56,734 nt of DNA from Bacteroidales bacterium (GTDB lineage: Bacteria; Bacteroidota; Bacteroidia; Bacteroidales; P3): assembly GCA_017646685.1 (NCBI GenBank), contig JAGCLZ010000011.1:1-56734 (forward strand), in the 5' to 3' direction. Under the pieces are notes generated by a model. It was given only the letters and a program-made list of their open reading frames with translations, was not told where the DNA came from and made no database searches. A program made the translations under genes and the position numbers. Below, piece by piece: positions 28,871 to 37,603 of this stretch (positions are counted from its first letter, which is position 1; each line of letters starts with the position of its first letter).

Positions 28871-29164
28871 CTATAAAAAAAGTATATTATTAATAGCATT
28901 TCTATTTAATTCGCTATTTATTCGATGAATCAAATCCGACTTTTTATATGAAAGTTCATTCTTCAAAGCAGCTGAAGAAACCTTGAGATACAAAGTTTTA
29001 TCTCGAAGTTTTATCTCTTTGGTAAGTTTTGAAATCAAATCACCGGCTATGGTATTGTATGCCTTAATTACATCCATTTCATTTACTTTATCAGTAAGAT
29101 CACATTCATTATATACAAGCTTTATCAAATCGCCTAATGTATATTCATTATCTTTTCCCTTCAT
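28871..29164 (-). CDS. DUF721 (DciA-like) protein
   Basis: A 97-residue small protein. The pattern YTLGDLIKLVYNECDLTDKVNEMDVIKAYNTIAGDLISKLT followed by LYLKVSSAALKNELSYKKSDLIHRIN fits DUF721, the KH-like fold shared with the DnaB-helicase loader DciA. Its position directly downstream of recF (21 bp) is the usual one in Bacteroidota. A role in replication initiation or DNA/RNA binding is inferred from the family. Confidence 0.85.
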   Translation of the reverse strand: MKGKDNEYTLGDLIKLVYNECDLTDKVNEMDVIKAYNTIAGDLISKLTKEIKLRDKTLYLKVSSAALKNELSYKKSDLIHRINSELNRNAINNILFL

Positions 29165-29185
29165 TTAATTTGCTTTTTTTTAGAT

Positions 29186-30301
29186 TTACTGAACCGCTAT
29201 TTTATCTTTTTCTACCGTAAATATTTTATGCTCAATTACAGAGTCTGTAAATATTTCTTCAACACGACCTTGCTGTGTATCTGTTAAGAATACTTGTCCA
29301 AAACATTCTTTTCCTACCAAATGAATAAGTTGGCGTACTCGTACCATATCCAACTTATCAAAAACATCATCCAGCAACAGTATTGGTTTTAGCTTTTTAT
29401 TTTTTGCAATATATTCAAATTGAGCAAGTTTTAGAGCTAAAACAAATGTCTTCTGCTGACCTTGGGATCCAAATTTCTTTACCATAAACAACTCCTCTCC
29501 TATCTTAAAATTTAAATCATCTTTGTGAATCCCTATTGTAGTATACTGAGTATAAGCATCTTTTGTCCATGTTTCGCGCAATAAAGTCGCATAATTACAA
29601 TTATGAATTTGAGAATCATATTCTATAAATACAGGTTCTTCGATAGCCGAAATCATTGAGTAGTAGCTATTAAATATCGGACAAAAACTTTCCAAAAATA
29701 TTTTCCTCTTTTCATATATTGGTTGTCCCAATCTAACAAGTTGCTCATCCCAAAGGGACAATATTGTTTCATCAAAATATCTGTCTTCATAAAAAGTTTT
29801 TAGAAGTTTATTTCGTTGTTCCAGAGCTTTTTGATACTGTAACAATTGCTCCAGATACAAATTATCGGTTTGTGAAATAACTCCATCTAAAAATTTTCGC
29901 CTAATTTCGCTCCCACCCTGAATTAGTTCATGATCGTAGGGAGATACCATTACCAAAGGTATTTTTCCTATATGATCTGATATTCTTGAATATAATTTTT
30001 TGTTATGTTTGATTTGCTTACTTTGTCCTCGTTTTTGTATACATGAAAACTGTTGTATTTCAGATTGTTCTGAAAATATATAATTCCCATGTATTGCAAA
30101 ATACGATTCATTATATTTTATATTTTGATTGTCAAGGGAGTTAAAGTAGCTTTTTGAAAACGACAAGTAATAGATAGCATCCAGCAGATTTGTTTTTCCC
30201 ACACCATTATTACCAACCAAGCAATTGATGTTGTGTGAAAACTCAACTTCTATTTCCGAATAGCTTTTAAAATTAGATAATTTGATGTTTTTAAGATACA
30301 T
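29186..30301 (-). CDS. recF: DNA replication/repair protein RecF
   Basis: A 371-residue SMC-like ATPase that helps load RecA at gaps. The N-terminus is LKNIKLSNFKSYSEIEVEF, with Walker A GNNGVGKT at 30-37. The segment VSPYDHELIQGGSEIRRKFLDGVISQTD is the RecF signature. The C-terminus has FGSQGQQKTFVLALKLAQF (ABC signature) and ILLLDDVFDKLD (Walker B). Length is normal. It lies 3 bp after ispH in the direction of transcription and 21 bp before DUF721. Confidence 0.96.
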   Translation of the reverse strand: MYLKNIKLSNFKSYSEIEVEFSHNINCLVGNNGVGKTNLLDAIYYLSFSKSYFNSLDNQNIKYNESYFAIHGNYIFSEQSEIQQFSCIQKRGQSKQIKHNKKLYSRISDHIGKIPLVMVSPYDHELIQGGSEIRRKFLDGVISQTDNLYLEQLLQYQKALEQRNKLLKTFYEDRYFDETILSLWDEQLVRLGQPIYEKRKIFLESFCPIFNSYYSMISAIEEPVFIEYDSQIHNCNYATLLRETWTKDAYTQYTTIGIHKDDLNFKIGEELFMVKKFGSQGQQKTFVLALKLAQFEYIAKNKKLKPILLLDDVFDKLDMVRVRQLIHLVGKECFGQVFLTDTQQGRVEEIFTDSVIEHKIFTVEKDKIAVQ

Positions 30302-30304
30302 AGG

Positions 30305-31183
30305 CTATATATTTTCATGTAACCATTTAGCTATTTTTTCCATCAACCACATAGGTGTAGAGGTCGCCCCGGTTATTCCTATTTTGTTCATATAATTGAA
30401 CATTTCTACCTCTAATTCACTTTCATCTGAAATAAATAGAGTATTATTTTTGACTTTCTTGCAATATTCATACAAGTATTTTCCATTAGAGCTATTTGTT
30501 CCTGATACAAATATCACTATATCAACAGAATTAGCAAATTCAACCAATTCCTTAGCTCTGTTAGATACTCTATTACAGATGGTATTGTAAGCAATAAAAT
30601 TGCTATTGCCGGCTTCTTTACACCTCTTTTCCAATAATTCTATCAATTCTTGATATGTTTCCTTGCTTTTTGTAGTCTGAGAATAAAGGCGTATTGGTTT
30701 GTTTATATCTATAGACTCTATTTCATTCAGAGATGAAATAACAATTGCACTATTCTCAGTTTGTCCTTGTAAACCAATTACTTCTGCATGCCCCTTTTTT
30801 CCGAATATTACAATCTGACCATTGATATTTTTCATTTCTTCATAGCCATTCTTGATTCGTTGTTGGAGATGTAAAACAATAGGGCAAGTAGCATCGATAA
30901 GTTCTATTTTCCGTTCCTTTGCTTTTTGGTATGTCGATGGCGGTTCGCCATGTGCTCTAATAAAAACTTTAGCATCCGAAAGTTGTTCAAACTCGGAGTA
31001 GGTTATTACAGATAAGCCTTTTTTTGATAATCGCTCCACTTCTACATTGTTATGAACTATATCGCCCAAACAATATAGTTTGTTTGTGTTCAACAATTCT
31101 TGCTCTGCCCTATGTATAGCAGCCACTACTCCAAAACAAAAACCTGCATTTTGGTCTATTTTTATTTCAATCTTATCTTCCAT
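30305..31183 (-). CDS. ispH: 4-hydroxy-3-methylbut-2-enyl diphosphate reductase IspH
   Basis: A 292-residue [4Fe-4S] enzyme making IPP and DMAPP in the last step of the MEP pathway. The start is set at ATG 31183 (MEDKIEIKIDQNAGFCFGV); an in-frame extension of 16 codons upstream has no family support. Cluster Cys lie in AGFCFGV, DATCPIV and NTICNRVSNRAKE. Other signatures are VHNNVEVERL, IRAHGEPP and FVSGTNSSNGKYLYEYCK, and the C-terminal GATSTPMWLMEKI. It shares a transcript with recF and DUF721. Confidence 0.95.
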   Translation of the reverse strand: MEDKIEIKIDQNAGFCFGVVAAIHRAEQELLNTNKLYCLGDIVHNNVEVERLSKKGLSVITYSEFEQLSDAKVFIRAHGEPPSTYQKAKERKIELIDATCPIVLHLQQRIKNGYEEMKNINGQIVIFGKKGHAEVIGLQGQTENSAIVISSLNEIESIDINKPIRLYSQTTKSKETYQELIELLEKRCKEAGNSNFIAYNTICNRVSNRAKELVEFANSVDIVIFVSGTNSSNGKYLYEYCKKVKNNTLFISDESELEVEMFNYMNKIGITGATSTPMWLMEKIAKWLHENI

Positions 31184-31217
31184 TAACCAAAGTATTTTAT
31201 TGTTATACAGCAAAATA

Positions 31218-31251
31218 AAGCCGTTACGCAATATTAATCACGCAACGGCTT
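31218..31251 (-). terminator. Terminator after iorAB
   Basis: Arms AAGCCGTT (31218-31225) and AACGGCTT (31244-31251), with additional GC pairing inside, followed on the minus strand by TATTTTG. It lies between the iorB stop and the ispH start. Confidence 0.65.
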
Positions 31252-31271
31252 ATGTAATATAGAATATTTAT

Positions 31272-31841
31272 TTATTTTCCGGAGTTTTCTTTACCAGCAC
31301 GTATTGCAGCTAAATTAGAATTTACAACTTCTTCGCCTTTTCTATCAAAAATATGATGAATAGCTTCTTCTAATTTAGAAAATTCTATATCCAAAAATGG
31401 AGCTGCAGCGCCCAATAATACCATATTGGCACGAGCTTTTACTTCTTTTGCTATTTCGTTGGCGTCGAAAGATACAAGGTTTTTCACCTTCTTCAACTCG
31501 CTCATTACATTTTCTATCTCGGGATAGTTTTTAATGTTGATAAAAGGAGTTGAGTTTGTGATTATCCAACCATCTTCAGCTAAAAATGGAAGATAACGAA
31601 GAGCTTCCATTGGTTCGCTCGACAATATGATGTCAACTTTTCCTTCAGGAATAACGTCAGAATATATTTCATCGCTCGATAAACGTAAGTGAGAAAATAC
31701 CGAACCACCACGTTGAGACATACCATGAATTTCAGATTGTTTCAAATGCAATCCCATATTTAAAGCAGCATCTGAAATAATTTTAGCAACGGAAACTATA
31801 CCATCACCTCCAACACCGCATAACAATATATCTTTTTTCAT
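31272..31841 (-). CDS. iorB: Indolepyruvate oxidoreductase subunit beta
   Basis: A 189-residue subunit of the pyruvate/ketoisovalerate oxidoreductase gamma-type fold. MKKDILLCGVGGDGIVSVAKIISDAAL is the nucleotide-binding start; LKQSEIHGMSQRGGSVFSHLRL is the family core. With IorA it oxidatively decarboxylates arylpyruvates to aryl-acetyl-CoA, coupled to ferredoxin, in aromatic amino acid breakdown by anaerobes. It lies 32 bp after iorA. Confidence 0.93.
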   Translation of the reverse strand: MKKDILLCGVGGDGIVSVAKIISDAALNMGLHLKQSEIHGMSQRGGSVFSHLRLSSDEIYSDVIPEGKVDIILSSEPMEALRYLPFLAEDGWIITNSTPFINIKNYPEIENVMSELKKVKNLVSFDANEIAKEVKARANMVLLGAAAPFLDIEFSKLEEAIHHIFDRKGEEVVNSNLAAIRAGKENSGK

Positions 31842-31873
31842 CTTATTTTCTATTTTAGAGATTTACTATTCAA

Positions 31874-33457
31874 TTATTTATTATTAAGATGTTTTTTGGC
31901 TTCAACCAAACACATACGACGAGGAATTATTACAGAAACACCATTGTATGCTATTTCTTCTTTCAATATTTGAACAAATTCTTCGTGGTTTTTCTTCAAA
32001 GGAACTACTGTGCGGATATGTTTTGGATCAACACCTAAGCCTATACATATGTTTTCCAATTTGTTGTTTGCCGATGAAGGTTGGCCACCGGTCATACCTG
32101 TGATTTCGTTATCCAAAATCATTACAACAACGTTGGCTTTTTCGTTTATACAGTCCAAAAGACCTGTAAGACCGCTGTGTCCGAATGTTCCATCGCCAAT
32201 AACAGCTACTGATGGGAATACTCCTACTTCAGAAGCACCTTTGGCCATAGTGATAGATGCTCCCATACATACTGTAGTGTTGATAGCACCCATATTGAAA
32301 CCTAGTGTATAACATCCGATATCGCCAAACACTTTACCATCTTTGTATTCAGCCATTACTTCGTTCAAAGCATTATAGCTGTCAATATGAGGACATCCTT
32401 GGCACAAAGCAGGAGGACGATTTGTAACAACAGAAGGAATTGGAGCACCGGTTTTTACAGGCATACCCAAAGCTTTAGCAACTTTTTCGGCATTCATTTC
32501 ACCATCTCTGCGGATAGTTTCGTCCAAGCGTCCCATAACCTTTTTACCTTTGCCTAAGAATCCTTTCATCAATTCTTCTACAAATGGTTGGCCATCTTCC
32601 AATACCAATATTTCTTCACATTCATCATACAATTTACTCAAGAATGCATATGGCAAAGGATATTGAGTTATTTTTACGATTGGATAAGGACATTTACCAC
32701 CTGGGAAGTTTTCCATCAAGTAGTTATAAGCAATACCGGTGGTGATGATACCCAACTTTTTATCAGTACCATCAATGTATTTATTGTATCCCGATTCTTC
32801 TGATGATTTTGTAAATTCGGCTTGCTTGTCAATCAAGTTTCTATATTGAACTTTTGCATTGGCTGGCAATAATACGAATTGTTTTGGATTTTGAGGGAAA
32901 GCTATTTCGTTTTGTTTCTTAGCTTCGCGACGAACGATACCTGCACGGCTGTGTGCCAAACGGGTAGGTATACGGTACAAAACAGGAGTTGACAATGTTT
33001 CGCTCAACTCGAAACCAAAATGTACCATATCGTATGCTTCTTGTTGATTTGATGGTTCCAACATAGGAATCATTGCCCAATGTCCATAGAAACGACTATC
33101 TTGCTCATCTTGAGATGAGAACATACTTGGGTCATCGGCTACTACTATCAATACACCTTTTGTTCCGATAATAGCTGCGTTCATAAATGGGTCGCCGGCT
33201 ACATTCAAACCTACGTGTTTCATACATGTCATAGCACGCTTTCCGGCATAACTTACTCCGATAGAAGCTTCTAAAGCTGTTTTTTCGTTAGCACACCAAT
33301 TTGCTACTATACCTTTTTCTTTAGCTTCTTTCGATTTCATTACATATTCTGTAATCTGGGTCGAAGGAGTGCCTGGATAACTATTGATAGCACTACCACC
33401 TGCATCGATGAATCCTTGTGCAATTGCTTCATCACCTAATAAAAGTAACTTTTGCAT
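31874..33457 (-). CDS. iorA: Indolepyruvate oxidoreductase subunit alpha (no ferredoxin domain)
   Basis: A 527-residue thiamine-diphosphate-dependent subunit. The N-terminal pyrimidine-binding part has GSAINSYPGTPSTQITEYV and GKRAMTCMKHVGLNVAGDPFM. The C-terminal TPP-binding part has CQGCPH, GDIGCYTLG and GDGTFGHSGLTGLLDCINEKANVVVMILDNEITGMTGGQ. It ends at RRMCLVEAKKHLNNK, shortly after the TPP domain, and so lacks the C-terminal two-[4Fe-4S] ferredoxin domain of archaeal IorA. Electrons must leave by a separate carrier. A promoter precedes it. Confidence 0.93.
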   Translation of the reverse strand: MQKLLLLGDEAIAQGFIDAGGSAINSYPGTPSTQITEYVMKSKEAKEKGIVANWCANEKTALEASIGVSYAGKRAMTCMKHVGLNVAGDPFMNAAIIGTKGVLIVVADDPSMFSSQDEQDSRFYGHWAMIPMLEPSNQQEAYDMVHFGFELSETLSTPVLYRIPTRLAHSRAGIVRREAKKQNEIAFPQNPKQFVLLPANAKVQYRNLIDKQAEFTKSSEESGYNKYIDGTDKKLGIITTGIAYNYLMENFPGGKCPYPIVKITQYPLPYAFLSKLYDECEEILVLEDGQPFVEELMKGFLGKGKKVMGRLDETIRRDGEMNAEKVAKALGMPVKTGAPIPSVVTNRPPALCQGCPHIDSYNALNEVMAEYKDGKVFGDIGCYTLGFNMGAINTTVCMGASITMAKGASEVGVFPSVAVIGDGTFGHSGLTGLLDCINEKANVVVMILDNEITGMTGGQPSSANNKLENICIGLGVDPKHIRTVVPLKKNHEEFVQILKEEIAYNGVSVIIPRRMCLVEAKKHLNNK

Positions 33458-33501
33458 AATATCTTTATATTGTGTTTTTAATTATTATTCGTTCTACGTT
33501 G

Positions 33502-33532
33502 CAAAATTACGTTTTTTTTGTGGGATATACAA
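33502..33532 (-). promoter_or_regulatory. iorAB promoter
   Basis: On the minus strand, TTG (33532-33530), 20 bp, TAATTTTG (33509-33502): fits the Bacteroidota consensus 45 bp upstream of iorA. Confidence 0.6.
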
Positions 33533-33536
33533 ATTA

Positions 33537-33561
33537 AAAAACTCTTTCAAAAAGAGTTTTT
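33537..33561 (-). terminator. Terminator of the HTH regulator gene
   Basis: Perfect 11-bp stem AAAAACTCTTT / AAAGAGTTTTT with a 3-nt loop, 142 bp past the stop of the HTH gene and immediately before the iorA -33 box. Confidence 0.7.
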
Positions 33562-33702
33562 ATTAAGAATAAAAATAATAAACTATAAAACAAATATTTA
33601 TAATGTACAAAAAAAGAAAAATAATTACTTATTTTTTCTCTAGTAAAAGCAAATAACTAGATAATATAGAATACAAAAATAAATCTTTTTATTCAATTTC
33701 TC

Positions 33703-34149
33703 CTATCCTTTCAGATATTCATCAAAAGTATTATCGGAGTATAGCACAATTATTTTTTCTATCTTTTTGGTATTTGTTCTTCCCATTGTAATGTTTTCAT
33801 TGTCCAAATAGCGATTTTGAGAATCTATAAGCTCATTATTTATGGGTTCTTGTTTGTGTTCGTCTACATCGATGATTTCTTTTGCATCGTCAATTTCTAG
33901 TTGCGAAGGAAACATTGTGGTTTGAGTATCTATTTTATCGCTTATATACATTTCTCCTTCTCCCATAAGAAACCACGATGGATTAATTTCGGGATAGCGT
34001 TTGAGAACTCGCAATACAAAATCTAAACTCGGTTTATTTCTGCCGGATAATATGTGAGACATGCCCGATCTTTGAATTTTTATGGCTTGCGAGAATTGTG
34101 AAACCGTAATATTTTTTGCTTTTAATAGCATATTTATTCTGTCTATCAT
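33703..34149 (-). CDS. XRE-type helix-turn-helix regulator
   Basis: A 148-residue protein starting at ATG 34149 (MIDRINMLLKAKNITVSQFSQ); an in-frame extension of 16 codons upstream includes the promoter region and is unlikely. The N-terminal HTH is evident: TVSQFSQAIKIQRSGMSHILSGRNKPSLDFVLRVLKRYPEINPSWFLMGEGEMY, a form widespread in Bacteroidota. The acidic C-terminus has no recognised domain. It is divergently placed from the MORN gene with a 670-bp gap that contains TTACAnnTGTAA palindromes. Confidence 0.85.
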   Translation of the reverse strand: MIDRINMLLKAKNITVSQFSQAIKIQRSGMSHILSGRNKPSLDFVLRVLKRYPEINPSWFLMGEGEMYISDKIDTQTTMFPSQLEIDDAKEIIDVDEHKQEPINNELIDSQNRYLDNENITMGRTNTKKIEKIIVLYSDNTFDEYLKG

Positions 34150-34186
34150 AACTTTGCGTTGATTTATTGATTTATAGTTTTGTTTA

Positions 34187-34194
34187 CAAAGATA
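34187..34194 (-). promoter_or_regulatory. HTH gene promoter -7 box
   Basis: TATCTTTG on the minus strand, 37 bp upstream of the regulator start; the palindrome at 34209-34218 would overlap the upstream promoter element. Confidence 0.5.
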
Positions 34195-34207
34195 CACAAA
34201 AAATCTG

Positions 34208-34243
34208 ATACAATTGTAATATTTATAAATTTACATCTGTAAA
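34208..34243. promoter_or_regulatory. Candidate operators TTACAnnTGTAA (two sites)
   Basis: ATACAATTGTAA (34208-34219) and TTTACATCTGTAAA (34230-34243) share the arms TACA/TGTA around a 2-bp centre. Both lie just upstream of the HTH gene's -7 box, as expected of an autoregulatory operator. A third match is at 34522-34533. Confidence 0.45.
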
Positions 34244-34521
34244 TATGTCAGAGTTGATAATATTGATTGAATTGATATATTATAATTGGTTGATTATACT
34301 ATAATAATAAAAATTATCTCAATATAGTTGTAAAATCATCTCAAAGCGCTATATTATTAAAGTAAAACTACAATAATATTTAGAAATAAACTGATTATCA
34401 TCTATTATAGGCTACCTATATCTGTATTATTATGAATATTATAGGCATTATTACATAAGTATTCGGTAATTTCGGAGAAAGTTTTACAAATGTGTTAAAA
34501 ATATCGTGCAAATTACAATGT

Positions 34522-34533
34522 TTACATTTGTAA
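34522..34533. promoter_or_regulatory. Candidate operator TTACAnnTGTAA (third site)
   Basis: TTACATTTGTAA is a match to the same palindrome, in the middle of the 666-bp divergent region 34150-34815. The rest of that region is very AT-rich and shows no gene. Confidence 0.4.
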
Positions 34534-34766
34534 TATAAAGATTAAAACCATCCCTTTAGAACCACAAACTATATATTAGCATCTATTAACCACAATAGAT
34601 AAGACTTATTTTCTATAACATATTTCTCTGATTATCAATATTACATTAAACAAACACTACCTTACTCCTACTCAATTGGTGATATGTTAGAAAGCAAACA
34701 GCAGTATATTGTAAAATACAGATAGTATACTATAAAATAAAGTAGATATTATTCAGAAAAAATGCG

Positions 34767-34774
34767 TACCTTTG
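34767..34774 (+). promoter_or_regulatory. MORN gene promoter -7 box
   Basis: TACCTTTG fits TAnnTTTG, 41 bp before the MORN gene. No clear -33 TTG. Confidence 0.45.
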
Positions 34775-34815
34775 CAAACAAATATAGTTATACCAACTTT
34801 TAATATATATAGTCT

Positions 34816-35604
34816 ATGTCTCTAAAAATTAACGGATTTATCATAATAAGCCTTGCTTGTGCCATACACAATGGTGTCTTATCTCAAACAATAGATACTC
34901 TTGAATTTGGCAATGCAAAGTATATTGGAGAAACCCTAAACAATCAATGTCATGGTTACGGAACAATGTATTACGAAAACGGAAGCACTTATGTTGGTAA
35001 CTGGAAAAACGGTCTACAAGATGGAAAAGGTGTTTTTTACCAAGGAAAGATAAAGGTATATGAAGGCGATATGGTAGAGGGACGCATGGAAGGTAAAGGT
35101 AGCTGCTTCTATTCCGATGGCACCAAATACATTGGCGAAATGAAGAACAATCAAGCTACCGGAAAAGGTTCTATCTTTTATTCAGATAAAACAAAATATG
35201 AAGGTGAATTGCAAGATTTTACACCTAATGGATATGGTGTACTTACATCGGCTGATGGATCGAGGTATGAAGGTTCTTTTGTAGATGGAAAACGACATGG
35301 AAAAGGAAAGATATATACATCGCTAGGTAGACTGATATATGAAGGTGATTTTAAAAACGATATACGTGAAGGCTATGGAGTGCTGTATTATAAGAATGGT
35401 GCTAAGTATGAAGGTGGTTTTCTAAACAATCAATGTCATGGAAATGGTAAATTCACTTGGGCTACAGGTGAATATTTCGAGGGTGAATTTAAATACGACC
35501 TTATCAACGGAAAAGGAACAAAATACACCAAAGACGGCAAGGTGTTACAATCGGGATTATGGAGAAACGACCAATATATGAATGAACCAAAGATAAATAA
35601 TTAA
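34816..35604 (+). CDS. Exported MORN-repeat protein
   Basis: A 262-residue protein with a hydrophobic N-terminus ending in CAIHNGVLSQ, probably a signal peptide. About nine MORN repeats follow, each of the form GxGxxYxxDGxxYEGxFxxxxxxGxG (for example YVGNWKNGLQDGKG, YIGEMKNNQATGKG, YEGGFLNNQCHGNG). MORN repeats form an extended beta-sheet and mediate membrane or protein contacts. The export signal, if real, places it in the periplasm or on the surface. A helical protein gene follows after 15 bp. Confidence 0.85.
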   Translation: MSLKINGFIIISLACAIHNGVLSQTIDTLEFGNAKYIGETLNNQCHGYGTMYYENGSTYVGNWKNGLQDGKGVFYQGKIKVYEGDMVEGRMEGKGSCFYSDGTKYIGEMKNNQATGKGSIFYSDKTKYEGELQDFTPNGYGVLTSADGSRYEGSFVDGKRHGKGKIYTSLGRLIYEGDFKNDIREGYGVLYYKNGAKYEGGFLNNQCHGNGKFTWATGEYFEGEFKYDLINGKGTKYTKDGKVLQSGLWRNDQYMNEPKINN

Positions 35605-35619
35605 TAAATTAAGCTGCTG

Positions 35620-36201
35620 ATGACAATAGAAGAACTTACCAATATGCTGCAGAACAATATTTCCCGAGGAGTCATTGATACCGTTGTCAACTCGGTTTGT
35701 GAGGGAGATATTGATGTAAATGATATATTCACCCTTATGAAAAGTACGGATGATGATAAGCTAAAATTTCATGTAGCATGGGTGTTGGAGAAGTTGTTTT
35801 TAAAGGAATACAAACTGTTGTCAGATTTATTTACAGATATACTTGAATTGATTCCTACACTCCAACATATAGGTCAGAAACGAACACTGATAAAGATAAT
35901 TGTTGTATATCTAGAACAAGTAGTCAAAGGCAAAAATATAGTTATAAGTAATGAATACTTCAGAAACTACGATTGGGAGCCAATAATAGAATCACTATTT
36001 GACAGTTTAATAGAAAGGGATATACCACCGGGGCTTAAAGTGTTATGTGGTTACGGACTTGCATACCTATCATTCCGCTATGAATGGATAAAAGACGAGT
36101 TAATGTATCAAATGCAATCACAACTCGATTCGCAAGCAATGATAACCGGAAATAAGAAAATAAATATTATACTTTCAAAGAAGTGTAAAACAATAATATA
36201 G
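35620..36201 (+). CDS. Helical hypothetical protein (HEAT-like)
   Basis: A 193-residue cytoplasmic protein made almost entirely of amphipathic helices (TIEELTNMLQNNI..., FHVAWVLEKLFLKE, IGQKRTLIKIIVVYLEQVV, GLKVLCGYGLAYLSFRYEWIKDELMYQM), reminiscent of HEAT-type solenoids. Family not recognised. It lies 15 bp after the MORN gene and 41 bp before rlmI, so the three are probably cotranscribed. Confidence 0.6.
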   Translation: MTIEELTNMLQNNISRGVIDTVVNSVCEGDIDVNDIFTLMKSTDDDKLKFHVAWVLEKLFLKEYKLLSDLFTDILELIPTLQHIGQKRTLIKIIVVYLEQVVKGKNIVISNEYFRNYDWEPIIESLFDSLIERDIPPGLKVLCGYGLAYLSFRYEWIKDELMYQMQSQLDSQAMITGNKKINIILSKKCKTII

Positions 36202-36242
36202 AAATATTAATTAAATATATAATAGAAATAATATATACAACT

Positions 36243-37418
36243 ATGGAACGTTGCAAACTATATCTAAAGCAAGGAAAAGAAAAATCGATACACCGCAAAC
36301 ATCCTTGGGTATTTTCGGGAGCTATAAATAAAATTGTAGGCAACCCCTCGGAAGGCGATTTGGTGGATATATACGACTGTCAAAAACAATATTTGGCCAC
36401 CGGACATTATCAAAACGAGAGTATCATTGCTAAAATATTACAATTTGGCAATAATATTATCGATTACAAGTTTTGGAAAGAGCGTTTTGCTCAAGCAATA
36501 GACTATCGCAGACGGTTTGGATTTTTTGATAATCCTAATACAAATGTGTTTAGACTTGTAAACGGAGAAGGAGACTTTATGCCAGGACTTATAGCCGACT
36601 ACTATAACGGGGTAATTGTTCTTCAAGCACATTCGGAAGGAATGCATAGAAATTTTAATGTGTTTACAAATGTAATCACAGAGCTTTTAGATGATAACGT
36701 TGTATCTATTTTCGACAAAAGTTCCTCGACCATACCATCGGGCAATAGCACTGATGGGTATATTTGGGGCAACAATCCTGAGGAATGGGAAATAAAAGAA
36801 GATGAAAATAAATTTATTATCAATTTTTACGAAGGTCAAAAGACCGGTTTTTTCATCGATCAACGCGAAAACCGTGCATTGGTTCGCTCGCTATCGGCCG
36901 GTAAAAGAGTGCTGAATACATTTGGATATACCGGAGGCTTTTCTCTAAGTGCTTTGAGGGGAAATGCCGAATATGTAGAAACTGTGGATATATCCAAGAA
37001 AGCAATTGCCCTATGCGATCGCAATGTAAAGCTCAATTTCACTGATGCAAAGCATAAAAGTGTTGCTTTAGATGTATTACCATATTTATCTGAAATAGAT
37101 AATAATTACGATATAATAATATTAGATCCTCCGGCTTTTGCCAAGAACCATCGTAGCCTACAGCAAGGATTGAAAGGCTACAAAAATATAAACCAACGTG
37201 CCATAGAAAAGATAAAACCGGGTGGATTGATATTTACTTTCTCATGTTCGCAAGCGGTAAGTCGCGACGATTTCCAAACAATGGTGTTTACAGCAGCCGC
37301 TAATGCCAACCGCAAAGTACGTATCATAAAACACCTACCCCATGCCATAGATCACCCCATAAGCATATATCACCCCGAAGGAGAATACTTGAAAGGTTTG
37401 CTTATATATGTGGAATAG
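36243..37418 (+). CDS. rlmI: RlmI-like 23S rRNA (cytosine) methyltransferase
   Basis: A 391-residue class I SAM-dependent methyltransferase. The N-terminal PUA domain (about 1-75) begins LYLKQGKEKSIHRKHPWVFSGAI. An EEHEE-like middle part has NVFRLVNGEGDFMPGLIADYY. The Rossmann part has EGQKTGFFIDQRENR, VLNTFGYTGGFSLSALRGNAEYVETVDIS (SAM binding), IIILDPPAFAKN (DPP motif) and FSCSQAV. E. coli RlmI makes m5C1962 of 23S rRNA; the exact target here is inferred by family. A strong terminator follows. Confidence 0.9.
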   Translation: MERCKLYLKQGKEKSIHRKHPWVFSGAINKIVGNPSEGDLVDIYDCQKQYLATGHYQNESIIAKILQFGNNIIDYKFWKERFAQAIDYRRRFGFFDNPNTNVFRLVNGEGDFMPGLIADYYNGVIVLQAHSEGMHRNFNVFTNVITELLDDNVVSIFDKSSSTIPSGNSTDGYIWGNNPEEWEIKEDENKFIINFYEGQKTGFFIDQRENRALVRSLSAGKRVLNTFGYTGGFSLSALRGNAEYVETVDISKKAIALCDRNVKLNFTDAKHKSVALDVLPYLSEIDNNYDIIILDPPAFAKNHRSLQQGLKGYKNINQRAIEKIKPGGLIFTFSCSQAVSRDDFQTMVFTAAANANRKVRIIKHLPHAIDHPISIYHPEGEYLKGLLIYVE

Positions 37419-37445
37419 TAGTTGTAAGTACTATGTTTATGAGTC

Positions 37446-37484
37446 AAAAGTGTCATACTTAGCACCTCTAAGTATGGCACTTTT
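37446..37484 (+). terminator. Terminator after rlmI
   Basis: Arms AAAAGTGTCATACTTAG (37446-37462) and CTAAGTATGGCACTTTT (37468-37484), a 17-bp stem with one G-T-type mismatch and a 5-nt loop. Confidence 0.75.
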
Positions 37485-37522
37485 AGGTTGTAAACCTAGT
37501 ACTTTTGATACCACCCCAAGGG

Positions 37523-37571
37523 ACATAAAACAGAAAAGTCATACTTAAATATATTTTAAGTACGACTTTAA
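37523..37571 (-). terminator. Terminator at the end of the surface operon
   Basis: A second hairpin, AAAAGTCATACTTAA paired with TTTTAAGTACGACTTT, in the 185-bp gap between convergent genes. On the minus strand it lies just past the last gene of the surface operon. Confidence 0.5.
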
Positions 37572-37603
37572 TAATACTCATAATAAAACTCATTATTAAT
37601 ACC

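Noticed and set aside
24896..31183. Replication origin near gyrA/recF
   Set aside because: No dnaA, dnaN or gyrB and no cluster of DnaA boxes was seen.
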